Shown piece after piece: positions 52,795-62,100 of a DNA stretch of 64,000 nucleotides (positions within the stretch are counted from its first letter, which is position 1; each line of letters starts with the position of its first letter). The DNA is from Saccharothrix carnea. Its GTDB lineage: Bacteria > Actinomycetota > Actinomycetes > Mycobacteriales > Pseudonocardiaceae. The stretch is taken from contig NZ_PYAX01000007.1 in assembly GCF_003014735.1 (NCBI RefSeq), positions 488,425 through 552,424 on the forward strand, written 5' to 3'. The translations under genes and the position numbers were made by a program. A model generated the notes under the pieces. The model was not told the origin of the DNA. It searched no databases and saw only the letters and a list, made by a program, of their open reading frames with translations.

Positions 52795-54510
52795 ATGCCA
52801 CAGCTCCGACTCGCCCTCGCCCAGGTCAACGCCTGTGTCGGCGACCTGGCGGGCAACACCGAACTCGTCGTCGAGTGGTCCCGCAAGGCCGTGGAGGCGG
52901 GCGCCCACCTCGCGGTCTTCCCCGAGATGGCGCTGACCGGGTACCCGGTCGAGGACCTGGCGCTGCGCGTGTCGTTCGCGGAGGCGTCCAAACAGGCCCT
53001 GACCGCGCTCGCCACCAGGCTGGACGACGCGGGGTGCGGTGAGCTGGCGGTGTTCGTCGGCTACCTCGACCGCGACGAGCGCGGCATGCGCAACTCCGCC
53101 GCAGTGCTCTACCGGGGTGAAGTGGTGGCCCGGCAGCACAAGCACCACCTGCCGAACTACGGCGTGTTCGACGAGCGGCGGTACTTCACGCCCGGCGACT
53201 CGCTGGACGTCGTGCGCGTGCACGGCGTCGAGGTCGGCATGGTGATCTGCGAGGACCTGTGGCAGGACGGCGGGCCGATCGCCGCGCTCGGTGAGGCGGG
53301 CGTGGACCTGGTGGTCTCGCCGAACGCGTCGCCGTACGAGCGGAAGAAGGACGACGCCCGGTTGCCGTTGGTGGCGCGGCGCGCGGTCGAGGCGGGTGCG
53401 CCGCTGGCGTACGTGAACCTGATCGGCGGGCAGGACGAGCTGGTGTTCGACGGCGACACGATGGTGGTCGGCGCGGACGGTTCGCTGATCACGCGTGCGC
53501 CGCAGTTCGTGGAGCACCTGGTCGTGCTGGACCTGGACCTCCTCGGAGGTTCGCCCCGCACGGAAGGTAGTTACGGCGGGTTTATGGTCCACCGCCGATC
53601 CTTGACCCATGACCCACTCCCGGCCTACGACCCGCTGCCCGTGCCGCAGCCCGCCGAGCCGCTGTCCGACGAGGCAGAGGTGTGGCACGCGCTCGTCACC
53701 GGGCTGCGCGACTACGTCCACAAGAACGGCTTCCGCTCGGTCGTTCTCGGGCTGTCGGGCGGTATCGACTCGGCGGTGGTGGCCGCGTTGTCGGTGGACG
53801 CCCTCGGCGCCGACCACGTGTACGGCGTGTCCATGCCCTCGGTGTACTCGTCGGACCACTCGAAGTCCGACGCCTACGACCTGGCTCAGCGCACCGGCTG
53901 CCACTACTCGGAGCAGCCGATCGCGGACATGGTCGGCGTCTTCGTGGACCAGCTCGGGCTGACCGGGTTGGCGGAGGAGAACGTCCAGGCGCGGTGCCGG
54001 GGCGTCACGTTGATGGGGTTGTCGAACCAGCACGGCCACCTGGTGCTGGCCACCGGCAACAAGACCGAGCTGGCCGTCGGCTACTCGACCATCTACGGCG
54101 ACGCGGTCGGCGGGTTCGCGCCGATCAAGGACGTGCTCAAGACGCTGGTGTGGGACTTGGCGCGGTGGCGCAACGCGGAGGCCGAGAAGCTCGGCGAGCT
54201 GCCGCCGATCCCGGAGAACTCGATCAGCAAGCCGCCGTCCGCCGAACTGCGCCCCGGCCAGGTCGACACCGACTCGCTGCCGGACTACGAACTGCTCGAC
54301 TCGGTGCTGGACGACTACGTGGAGGGGGACAAGGGCTACCGCGACCTGATCGCGATGGGGTTCTCGCACGAGCTGGTCGACAAGGTGCTGCGCATGGTCG
54401 ACAAGGCCGAGTACAAGCGCCGCCAGTACCCACCGGGCACCAAGATCACGTTCAAGGCGTTCGGCCGCGACCGCCGGCTCCCGATCACCAGCGGCTGGCG
54501 CGAGGGCTGA
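52795..54510 (+). CDS. nadE: Glutamine-dependent NAD(+) synthase
   Basis: The 571-aa two-domain enzyme makes NAD from deamido-NAD. The N-terminal nitrilase-type glutaminase has Glu in VFPEMALTGYP, Lys in QHKHHLPNYGVFDERRYF and Cys in GMVICEDLWQDGG. The C-terminal synthetase has the PP-loop GLSGGIDSAVVAAL near residue 322 and LATGNKTELAVGYSTIYGD. The ATG at 52795 gives the family start PQLRLALAQVNACVGD. GAGAAT lies 6 bases before it; a 72-base divergent gap is shared with the hydrolase gene. Confidence 0.96.
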   Translation: MPQLRLALAQVNACVGDLAGNTELVVEWSRKAVEAGAHLAVFPEMALTGYPVEDLALRVSFAEASKQALTALATRLDDAGCGELAVFVGYLDRDERGMRNSAAVLYRGEVVARQHKHHLPNYGVFDERRYFTPGDSLDVVRVHGVEVGMVICEDLWQDGGPIAALGEAGVDLVVSPNASPYERKKDDARLPLVARRAVEAGAPLAYVNLIGGQDELVFDGDTMVVGADGSLITRAPQFVEHLVVLDLDLLGGSPRTEGSYGGFMVHRRSLTHDPLPAYDPLPVPQPAEPLSDEAEVWHALVTGLRDYVHKNGFRSVVLGLSGGIDSAVVAALSVDALGADHVYGVSMPSVYSSDHSKSDAYDLAQRTGCHYSEQPIADMVGVFVDQLGLTGLAEENVQARCRGVTLMGLSNQHGHLVLATGNKTELAVGYSTIYGDAVGGFAPIKDVLKTLVWDLARWRNAEAEKLGELPPIPENSISKPPSAELRPGQVDTDSLPDYELLDSVLDDYVEGDKGYRDLIAMGFSHELVDKVLRMVDKAEYKRRQYPPGTKITFKAFGRDRRLPITSGWREG

Positions 54511-54690
54511 TGGAGCCCTCTCGTGGTCGCGGCCGGCGTCTGGGCCGTGTTCACCTGGTCACGTGGTCTGGAGGCGGTGGGCGAAACCGGTCGACCGGAC
54601 GCTCGCCGTCGCGGTGGCCGTCGCCGCCCTGGGCGCGGGCGTGATCGGGTTCTCGGTCAAAGCCGTCTGTGACGCCGCCGCCCGCGGGAG
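54511..54690 (+). pseudogene. Possible frameshifted remnant of a small membrane protein
   Basis: After nadE one frame reads SPLVVAAGVWAVFTWSRGLEA, and a second frame, from about 54590, reads TLAVAVAVAALGAGVIGF. Placed end to end they resemble the two helices of small SCO4848-type membrane proteins, but no single frame spans both and no good start is present. Low confidence. Confidence 0.25.
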
Positions 54691-54757
54691 CCGACGCCGC
54701 CCGGGCGACTACAGGCCCCACCGCTCGGGTCGGTGCGGGTCCGTGCGTCGGCGGCGG

Positions 54758-55369
54758 TCAGGCGGTGGCCGTCGTCCCGGTGGGGGTGGCCGCCGCCCTG
54801 GTCCGTGGTTCGCGGCCCATGCCGACCGCGCCCGCGATGGCCAAGGCCCCGAAGACGATCAGCACGACCGCGAGCAGCCAGGCCAACGCGATCAGGCTCG
54901 CCACCGGCCACACCAGCACCACGATCCCGCCGATCGCGGTGACGACGCCGGAGAGCACCGCCCACCCGCTCGTGCCGACACCGTGGAAGACCTCGGCGAC
55001 CCCGCCCACGACCCAGGTCGCGCCGAGCAGCAGCGCCAGCACCGCGATGGTCTGGAACGGCGCCCGCAGGCACAGGATGCCCGCGACCAGCGCCAACAAC
55101 CCGGCCACCGCGAGCAGCCACCGCTGCCGTCCCAGCGCGTCCGCGGTGAACGAGCCGACGAGCCAGAACACGCCGGTGACCAGCATCTGCAAGCCGAACA
55201 GCACGGCCGCCGTGAGCAGCGTGAGCCCCGGCCACAGCAACACCGCCAGCCCGATCAGCAGCGTGATCACGCCGAAGGTGATCCACAACGTCCGCCCGTG
55301 CCCGGCACGCGGCTCGGCCCGTCCAGCCTGACCGGCCTGACCAGCGGTGTTCGCATCGGGATGTGTCAT
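54758..55369 (-). CDS. HdeD-family membrane protein (DUF308)
   Basis: The 203-aa product has six TM helices arranged as three repeated hairpins: ITFGVITLLIGLAVLLWPG, TAAVLFGLQMLVTGVFWLV, LLAVAGLLALVAGILCL, TIAVLALLLGATWVVGG, VLSGVVTAIGGIVVLVWPVA and LAWLLAVVLIVFGALAIAGA. The repeated LLWPG/VLVWPV turns are typical of DUF308. E. coli HdeD is linked to acid resistance; a role here is unknown. ATG start after an N-terminal Ala/Gly/Gln-rich tail of about 26 residues. Confidence 0.88.
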   Translation of the reverse strand: MTHPDANTAGQAGQAGRAEPRAGHGRTLWITFGVITLLIGLAVLLWPGLTLLTAAVLFGLQMLVTGVFWLVGSFTADALGRQRWLLAVAGLLALVAGILCLRAPFQTIAVLALLLGATWVVGGVAEVFHGVGTSGWAVLSGVVTAIGGIVVLVWPVASLIALAWLLAVVLIVFGALAIAGAVGMGREPRTRAAATPTGTTATA

Positions 55370-55413
55370 GCGGCCATCGTCCGTCGACCCGACCGCCCCC
55401 GCAGGGCCGCGGT

Positions 55414-56967
55414 TCACTCGTCCGAGTGGTTCGTCTCCATCGGAGAACCGGCCCGCGGCAGCAGCAACGACACCACCGCACCGACCCCGCAGATCACCGC
55501 CGTGATCCAGAAGATCTCGTGGTACTCGGTCAGCAGCGCCGCCGTCAGCGCCTCCCGGTAGGCCTCCGCCTTCTCGGCGAACTCCTCCGGCGTCATCCCG
55601 AACGGCAGCGGAGTGTCCAGGTCGGCCGTCAGCTCCCGGAACCGGTGCAGCCCCCAAGCCGACAACCCGGCCACGCCCACCAGCATCCCGGTCATCCGCG
55701 CCACCACCACGGCCGCCGAAGCGACACCGTGCTGCGCCGCCGGCACGACCCGCAGCACCGCCGCCGACACCGGCGCGATCACCAGCCCCAACCCGAACCC
55801 GGCCACCGCCAGGTCCCGCCCCACCACGAACGACGTCACCGTGGCCGGCCACTGCGCGATCAACGCGTACGCCCCGCCGGCCACCACCAATCCCACGAAC
55901 GAGACCCACCGGTCACCCAACCGGGTCCGTGCCGCCAACCACCCGCCGACCAGCGCACCCACCGGCAACGCGATCAGGAACCGCGCCAGCATCCCCGCCG
56001 CCGCGGCCGAGTCACGCCCCAGCACGGTCTGCGCGAACAGCTCCACGTCCACCAACGTCACCATCAACGCCGCACCGGCCGCCAACGACACACCCAGCGA
56101 CGCCAGGAACGGCCTCATGGCCACCCCCGCCGGGTCCAGCAGCCGCACCGACGACCGCCGCTCCCACAGCACGAACGCCACGAACACCACCGCCGACGCA
56201 CCCAACGCCGGCCACCCCCACGACGGCAGCACCGACCGTGCCGGATCGGGGTTGTACAGGGCCACCACCAGCAGCGACAGCGCCAACGCCAGCAAACCGC
56301 CACCGACGAAGTCGATCCGCACCGACGACCGGACCGACCGCGGCACGGTCACCTGCACGACCGCCATCGCGATCGCGGCCAGCGGCAGGTTCACCCAGAA
56401 CACCCACCGCCAGCTCTGCGGCTCCACGGACTCGAAGAACGACCAGGCGTTGAACAACGACGCCAACCCGACCCCGTACAGCGTGCCCAGCACACTGCCC
56501 AACTCCTGCGCCGCGCCCACCACGCCCAACGCGGACGCACGCCGTTCCGCCGCCCACAGGTCCGCGACCAACGCCATCGTCACCGGCAGCAACGCCCCAC
56601 CGGCCAGCCCCTGCACGACCCGCCCGGCCACCAGCAGCGGCAGGTCACCCGCCAACGCCGTCACCGCCGAGCCGACCGCGAACCCGACCAGGCACAGGTG
56701 CAGCACCAACCGCCGTCCGAACCGGTCCGACAGCTGACCCAGCAACGGCATCCCGGCCACGTACCCGAGCAGGTACCCGGTCACCACGGGCGTCGCGCGT
56801 TCCAGGTGGTTCACCGGGATGCCCAGGTCACGCACCATGTCCACGAGCACGCCGACGACCACGTACGCGTCCAGCGCACCCAGCAGCACCGCCGTCGCAC
56901 CGGCGCCGATCGCCAGCCGACGCGCCCTGGCCGTGCTCACCGCCGAATCACCCACGGCAGTGCTCAC
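55414..56967 (-). CDS. MFS transporter, P55-like (LprG partner)
   Basis: The 517-aa product has 14 predicted TM helices. Motif A is intact ([16 protein letters not shown]). The segment [23 protein letters not shown] with the conserved Asp in helix 1, and [21 protein letters not shown], match the mycobacterial P55 transporter. P55 and LprG together move triacylated lipids to the outer envelope in mycobacteria and affect drug tolerance. The GTG overlaps the lprG stop by 4 bases, giving the same gene order as Rv1411c-Rv1410c. Confidence 0.88.
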   Translation of the reverse strand: MSTAVGDSAVSTARARRLAIGAGATAVLLGALDAYVVVGVLVDMVRDLGIPVNHLERATPVVTGYLLGYVAGMPLLGQLSDRFGRRLVLHLCLVGFAVGSAVTALAGDLPLLVAGRVVQGLAGGALLPVTMALVADLWAAERRASALGVVGAAQELGSVLGTLYGVGLASLFNAWSFFESVEPQSWRWVFWVNLPLAAIAMAVVQVTVPRSVRSSVRIDFVGGGLLALALSLLVVALYNPDPARSVLPSWGWPALGASAVVFVAFVLWERRSSVRLLDPAGVAMRPFLASLGVSLAAGAALMVTLVDVELFAQTVLGRDSAAAAGMLARFLIALPVGALVGGWLAARTRLGDRWVSFVGLVVAGGAYALIAQWPATVTSFVVGRDLAVAGFGLGLVIAPVSAAVLRVVPAAQHGVASAAVVVARMTGMLVGVAGLSAWGLHRFRELTADLDTPLPFGMTPEEFAEKAEAYREALTAALLTEYHEIFWITAVICGVGAVVSLLLPRAGSPMETNHSDE

Positions 56968-57617
56968 GCGGGCGGCGAAACGGTGAGGGGCTTGTTGAAG
57001 TCGGACAGCTCGATCGTCACCTTCGCCCCGCTCGGCAACGTGAACAGCGCCTTCTGCAGCCGCTCGTCCTTCAGCGAGAACTCCGAGGCGACGTCGGCGT
57101 CGATACCCGGCACCAGCCCCGCCACCACGTCCTTCGGCACCGTCGCCTGGACCACCGCCACGCCGTCGTCGCTCGACACGGTCTTGGCGTCACGCGCGTC
57201 CGCCAGCACCCGTGCCACGCCCTTGTCCGGGTCCAGGATCGCGGTCGGGTCGTACACCTGGCCCGCCAGCGCCGCGGGCAGCTTGGTGTACCCACCGGTC
57301 GGCCCCTTGAAGTGCAGGTCCTGCCCGACCAGCACGTACTCGACCTCGATCAGCTGGCCGAACTGCTCGACCTTCGCCCGGCCCTGCGACTCGCCGGCCG
57401 CGTTCAGGTCGCCCTCGGCGTCCTTCACGGTCACGCCGGGCAGCTCGCCGTCGACCTTGATCGTGAAGTGCGTGCTGGTCACCGACTTCATCCCCGCGGA
57501 CGCCTTGGCGAGCAGGTCCGGCCCGTCCGGCAGCGAACCGCCGCCACCACCGGACGACGTGCAGCCCGCCACGAGTGCGAGCACGAGCGACCCGATCAGG
57601 GCGCGACGAGGGAGCAT
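56964..57617 (-). CDS. lprG: LppX/LprAFG-family lipoprotein, LprG-like
   Basis: The 217-aa product has a lipoprotein signal with lipobox LVAGC, Cys at residue 19, and a Ser/Gly spacer. The LppX_LprAFG fold follows: [79 protein letters not shown]. This fold forms a hydrophobic pocket for lipid. It is the first gene of the operon with the P55-like transporter. TACGAT lies 6 bases before the ATG. Confidence 0.92.
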   Translation of the reverse strand: MLPRRALIGSLVLALVAGCTSSGGGGGSLPDGPDLLAKASAGMKSVTSTHFTIKVDGELPGVTVKDAEGDLNAAGESQGRAKVEQFGQLIEVEYVLVGQDLHFKGPTGGYTKLPAALAGQVYDPTAILDPDKGVARVLADARDAKTVSSDDGVAVVQATVPKDVVAGLVPGIDADVASEFSLKDERLQKALFTLPSGAKVTIELSDFNKPLTVSPPA

Positions 57618-57767
57618 GGGTGCATCGTAGATCCAGCCGCCACACGGCACGGCGAAACGCGGCTGCGAGGCCGTGACCTGCGCGTTCGCGTCGGCCTGGC
57701 AAACGGCGCAGCACGTTCGGCCGAGTCGGCAACGCGCGGTTAACCGGTCTTACCTAGGCTTCGTGTC

Positions 57768-59111
57768 ATGAACCGCCAGCAGGAGTTCGTGCTCCGCACC
57801 CTAGAGGAACGCGACATCCGGTTCGTCCGGCTCTGGTTCACCGACGTCCTGGGCTTCCTCAAGTCGGTGGCGATCGCGCCCGCGGAGCTCGAAGGTGCCT
57901 TCAGCGAGGGCATCGGCTTCGACGGCTCCGCCATCGAGGGCTTCGCCCGCGTGTACGAGTCGGACATGGTGGCCAAGCCGGACCCGTCGACGTTCCAGGT
58001 GCTGCCGTGGCAGACCCCGGACAAGAGCCACTACTCGGCGCGGATGTTCTGCGACATCGCCATGCCGGACGGTTCGCCGTCGTGGGCCGACCCGCGGCAC
58101 GTGCTGCGCCGCGCCCTGGCCAAGGCCAGTGAGGCGGGCTTCACCTGCTACGTGCACCCCGAGATGGAGTTCTTCCTGCTCAAGGGGTTGCCGGACGACG
58201 GGAGCGAGCCCGTCCCGGCGGACAACGGCGGTTTCTTCGACCAGACCAGCCACGAGACCGCGACCCACTTCCGCCGTCACGCCATCGAGGCGCTGGAGGC
58301 GATGGGCATCTCGGTCGAGTTCAGCCACCACGAGGGCGCGCCCGGCCAGCAGGAGATCGACCTGCGCTACGCCGACGCCCTGACCATGGCCGACAACGTG
58401 ATGACGTTCCGGTACGTGATCAAGGAAGTCGCGCTCACGCAGGGCGTGCGGGCCTCGTTCATGCCGAAGCCGTTCACCGACCAGCCCGGCAGCGGCATGC
58501 ACACGCACGTCAGCCTGTTCGAGGGCGACCGCAACGCGTTCTACGACGCCGAGGACCCGTACCAGCTGTCCGACACCGGCAAGATGTTCGTCGCCGGGCT
58601 GTTGAAGCACGCCCGGGAGATCTCCGGCGTGACCAACCAGTGGGTGAACTCCTACAAGCGCCTGATCGTGGGTGGCGAGGCGCCGACGGCCGTGTGCTGG
58701 GGCCACGCGAACCGGTCCGCGCTGGTGCGCGTGCCGATGTACTCACCGGGCAAGTCGTCGTCGCGGCGGGTCGAGATCCGCTCGCTCGACTCGGCCTGCA
58801 ACCCGTACCTGGCGTACGCGGTGATCCTGGCGGCGGGGCTCAAGGGCATCGAGAAGGGCTACGAGCTGCCGCCGCCCGCCGAGGACGACGTGTGGTCGCT
58901 GACCGACCGCGAGCGGCGTGCCGCCGGGTACGACAACCTGCCGCAGAACCTCGGCGAGGCGTTGACCGAGATGGAGAACTCCGAACTGCTCCCCGAAGCG
59001 CTGGGTGAGCACGTGTACGACTTCTTCCTGCGCAACAAGCGGGCCGAGTGGGACGGCTACCGCCGCAGCGTGACGCCGTACGAGCTGCGCAACCTGTTGC
59101 CGGTCCTGTGA
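57768..59111 (+). CDS. glnA2: Type I glutamine synthetase, GlnA2-like
   Basis: The 447-aa product has GIGFDGSAIEGFARVYESDM (Asp latch and substrate region), metal ligands in YVHPEMEFFLL and EFSHHEGAPGQQEIDLRYADAL, PGSGMHTHVSLF (ATP region), and NRSALVRVP with the RRVEIRSLDSACNPYL motif. It is shorter than GlnA1-type enzymes and its start (NRQQEFVLRTLEERDIRFVRLWFTDVLG) fits GlnA2 (Rv2222c). Whether the late GYELPP loop can be adenylylated cannot be told from sequence. TAGGCT is 7 bases before the ATG. Confidence 0.94.
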   Translation: MNRQQEFVLRTLEERDIRFVRLWFTDVLGFLKSVAIAPAELEGAFSEGIGFDGSAIEGFARVYESDMVAKPDPSTFQVLPWQTPDKSHYSARMFCDIAMPDGSPSWADPRHVLRRALAKASEAGFTCYVHPEMEFFLLKGLPDDGSEPVPADNGGFFDQTSHETATHFRRHAIEALEAMGISVEFSHHEGAPGQQEIDLRYADALTMADNVMTFRYVIKEVALTQGVRASFMPKPFTDQPGSGMHTHVSLFEGDRNAFYDAEDPYQLSDTGKMFVAGLLKHAREISGVTNQWVNSYKRLIVGGEAPTAVCWGHANRSALVRVPMYSPGKSSSRRVEIRSLDSACNPYLAYAVILAAGLKGIEKGYELPPPAEDDVWSLTDRERRAAGYDNLPQNLGEALTEMENSELLPEALGEHVYDFFLRNKRAEWDGYRRSVTPYELRNLLPVL

Positions 59112-59170
59112 GGGAGACACCCGTGCGGGTGGTCCACACCGGGCACTCGGAGAAGCTAGGTTTGCAGACC

Positions 59171-62100
59171 GTGACCGAGGTGCCCGCGCGTTCGGAATCC
59201 CGTCCCACGTTCATCGCCTGCACGGTGGCGACCGCCGCCGAACTGCCCGCGGTGAAGGTGCTGTCCAGCTCGTTCCTGGCCAACCACCCCCAGGCCAGGT
59301 TCATGGCGCTGGTGGTGGACGCCCAGCCGGAGAACTCCGGTCCGGGCTTGGTCACCCCCGCCGACCTGGGGATGAGCCGGGACGAGCTGGCCGAGTTGGC
59401 GACCGGCTGCACGGCGTCGCAGCTGTGCGGCGTGCTGCGGCCGACGTTGCTGGAACAGCTGCTCGGCCAGGGCGTCCCGGTGCTGTACCTGGACCCGTGG
59501 GTGCAGGTCCTGAACCCGTTGACCGACCTGGTCGAGGCCGCCGTCCGCCGCGGCCCGCTGGTCCTGCTGCCGAGGGCGCTGCGACCGCTGCCCGACGACG
59601 GCCTGCGCCCCACGCCGACCGAACTGCTCGAAACGGGCGTCTTCGACCCCGGTTTCCTGCTGGTGGCGCCGGGTGCCGAGCCGTTCCTGCGTTCTCTGGG
59701 CGAGCAACTGCGCCGCACGCCGGACGCCACCAAGGCCGTGCTCGACATGGCACCCGCACTGGTGAACCTGCACGTGCTGCGTGACGCGACGGTCGGCCTG
59801 TCGGTGTGGAACGCGGCCCAACGCGACCTCCACCGCCGCCCGGACGGCATGTTGACGACGCTCGGCGAGCCGGTCCGCAGCGTCCACTTCGCCGGCTTCG
59901 ACCCCCACCGCCCCTGGCTGCTGTCCGCGGACTTCGCCGACCGCCCCCGGGTCCTGCTCTCGGAGCACCCGGAACTGGCCGACCTCTGCACGACGTACCG
60001 CGCGGAACTGGTGCGCAGGGGCCACACGGCCCAGCGGGTCCGCTACGGCTTCGGCCAGCTCACTGACGGCACCCAGATCCCGGACGAACTGCGCACGGAC
60101 TACCGCGAGGCCGCCAGAACCCACCCAGGCTCCGCCTTCAGCGCAGCAGGCCGACCCACCCCAACCGAGCCCGTCCCCCCGATTGGCCAGGTTGCCCCGC
60201 CCGCCCCAACCACCCCAACCGAACCGCTCACCTCAACCGGTCAGGTCGCCCAGGCCGAGCCGGTCACCCCGACCGAGCCGGTCAACCTGACCGCTCAGGT
60301 CACCCCGAGCGAGCCGGTCGCCCCGGCTGAGCGGCCCAACTTGACCGGTCAGCTTGATCCAGCCGACCCGGCCGCCCAGACGGAGCCGGTCAACCTGAAC
60401 GGTCAGGTCACCAGGGTCGGGCCAGTCCTCCCAGCCGAGCCGGTCAACCTGACCGATCAGGTTGCCCCAGCCGACCCAGTCGTTCCGGTGGAGCCGGTCA
60501 ACTTGGACGGTCAGGTTGCCCAGGTCGGGCCGGTTGTCTCAGCCGAGCGGGTCAACTTGAGGGGCCAGGTTGAACCAGCCGAGGCAGCTCCGATCGCCGA
60601 GGCCGCGTCGATCAGCGACGCCGAGCCCGCTGCCGACGCCGGATCTGCGGAGCCTGCCGCCGCCGACGCCGGATCTGCGGAGCTTGCCGCCGCCGACGCC
60701 CAGACCGCGGAGCTTGCCGCCGCCGACGCCCAGACCGCGGAGCTTGCCGCCGAGGCCGAGCCCCTCGCGGAGGCCGACCGACCGACACCCGCGTCCGGGC
60801 AGGCCGAGCCCACCACCACCGGCACCGAATCGACCACCGCTGCGGCACCCGCCATCAACGGCACTCCTCTCCCCGCTACCGGCGGCGAGCCCACGAGCCC
60901 TGTCGCCGCGCCTCCCGCCGTTGCCGCACCTCCCGCCGTTGCCGCACCCCCAGCGCGAACCACCCCACCGCCGGCCTTCGGGCCGGACGGCGGAGCGGGC
61001 TTTGTCGCCTGGGCCAGTGAACCCGCGCCCGACCTCCCCGGCAGCACGCGCTGGGCCGCCGCCCTCTGGCGTTCCGACGAAGCCCTCCGCACCCAGTTCC
61101 CCGACCCGTTCGGCGCGGACGGTGCGGCTTTCCGCGATTGGTGCGCGAGCGTCGGCGTGGCCGCGGGCCGGTTGCCGGTCGACGCCGTACCCCGCCCCCG
61201 CGCCGAAGCACCCGTCCTGCACGACCAGCTCGGCGTCTCCGTCCTCGGCACCGGCCCGATCGCCGAACTCGTCCACGCCGCCGCCCGCGCCTCCGGCCTG
61301 CCGACCTCCACCACCGCCGGCTACCCGGTCGTGATCCGCGTCGGCACCACCGAACGAGTCCCGGACAGCCGTTTCGTCGTCGACTACCTCCTCGACGACG
61401 ACCAGCCGACCGACGCCGCCGAACTCTGGGTCCCCTCCGAGACGACCCGCGCCACCCTCGAACGCCCCGGCGGCCCGACCGTCCGCGTCGTCCCGCTCCC
61501 GGTCCCGGAAGCCGAAGCCCGCACTCCCGAATCACACGAAGGCGTGATCTTCGGCGCCCTCGCCGACCACGCCGTCGACCGCGCGGGCAACGTGCTGGGC
61601 GCCGTCTCCGCATTCCTCTCCGCCTTCCCCGACCGCAACGACGTCACGTTGCGCATCGAGGTCACCCACGCGGACGCGCACCCCGAAGCCGCCGAACGAC
61701 TGCGCCTCGCCACCGCCGCCGACCCGCGCGTCGAGCTGGTCGACGCGCTCGGCGACGTCGACTGCCTCGTCCACCTGCACCGGAGCGGCGCGTGCGACCG
61801 GATCGCGCAGACCCTCGCCCGGCACGCCGCCGACGCCACGCCGATCCTGACCTCCGACCACGGCGCGGTCGCCGAGCTGTTCGACCGGGCCGCGGTGATC
61901 TTCGTGCCGTGCCGCCAAGGCGTCGAACCCGACGTCCAGGCCGCCGCCAAGCTCATGCGCGCCCTCGCGGAGGACCTGAAGACGGCCGTCGCGATCGGCA
62001 TCAAGGGCCGCGACCACGTCCGCGCCACCCGTGACGTCACCAAGATCGGCGAAGTCCTCCGCGAACGCGTCGAGCACGCCTACCGCGGCTGGCGCGCACG

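Noticed and set aside
52795..54369. Long minus-strand frame opposite nadE, in frame with the TAP hydrolase
   Set aside because: It is His/Arg/Val-rich shadow sequence; the lipoprotein signal and the TACGAT hexamer place the real hydrolase start at 52722.
55363..57630. 755-codon plus-strand frame opposite the P55 and lprG genes
   Set aside because: It is a shadow of two well-supported minus-strand genes (MFS motif A; lipobox and LprG fold).
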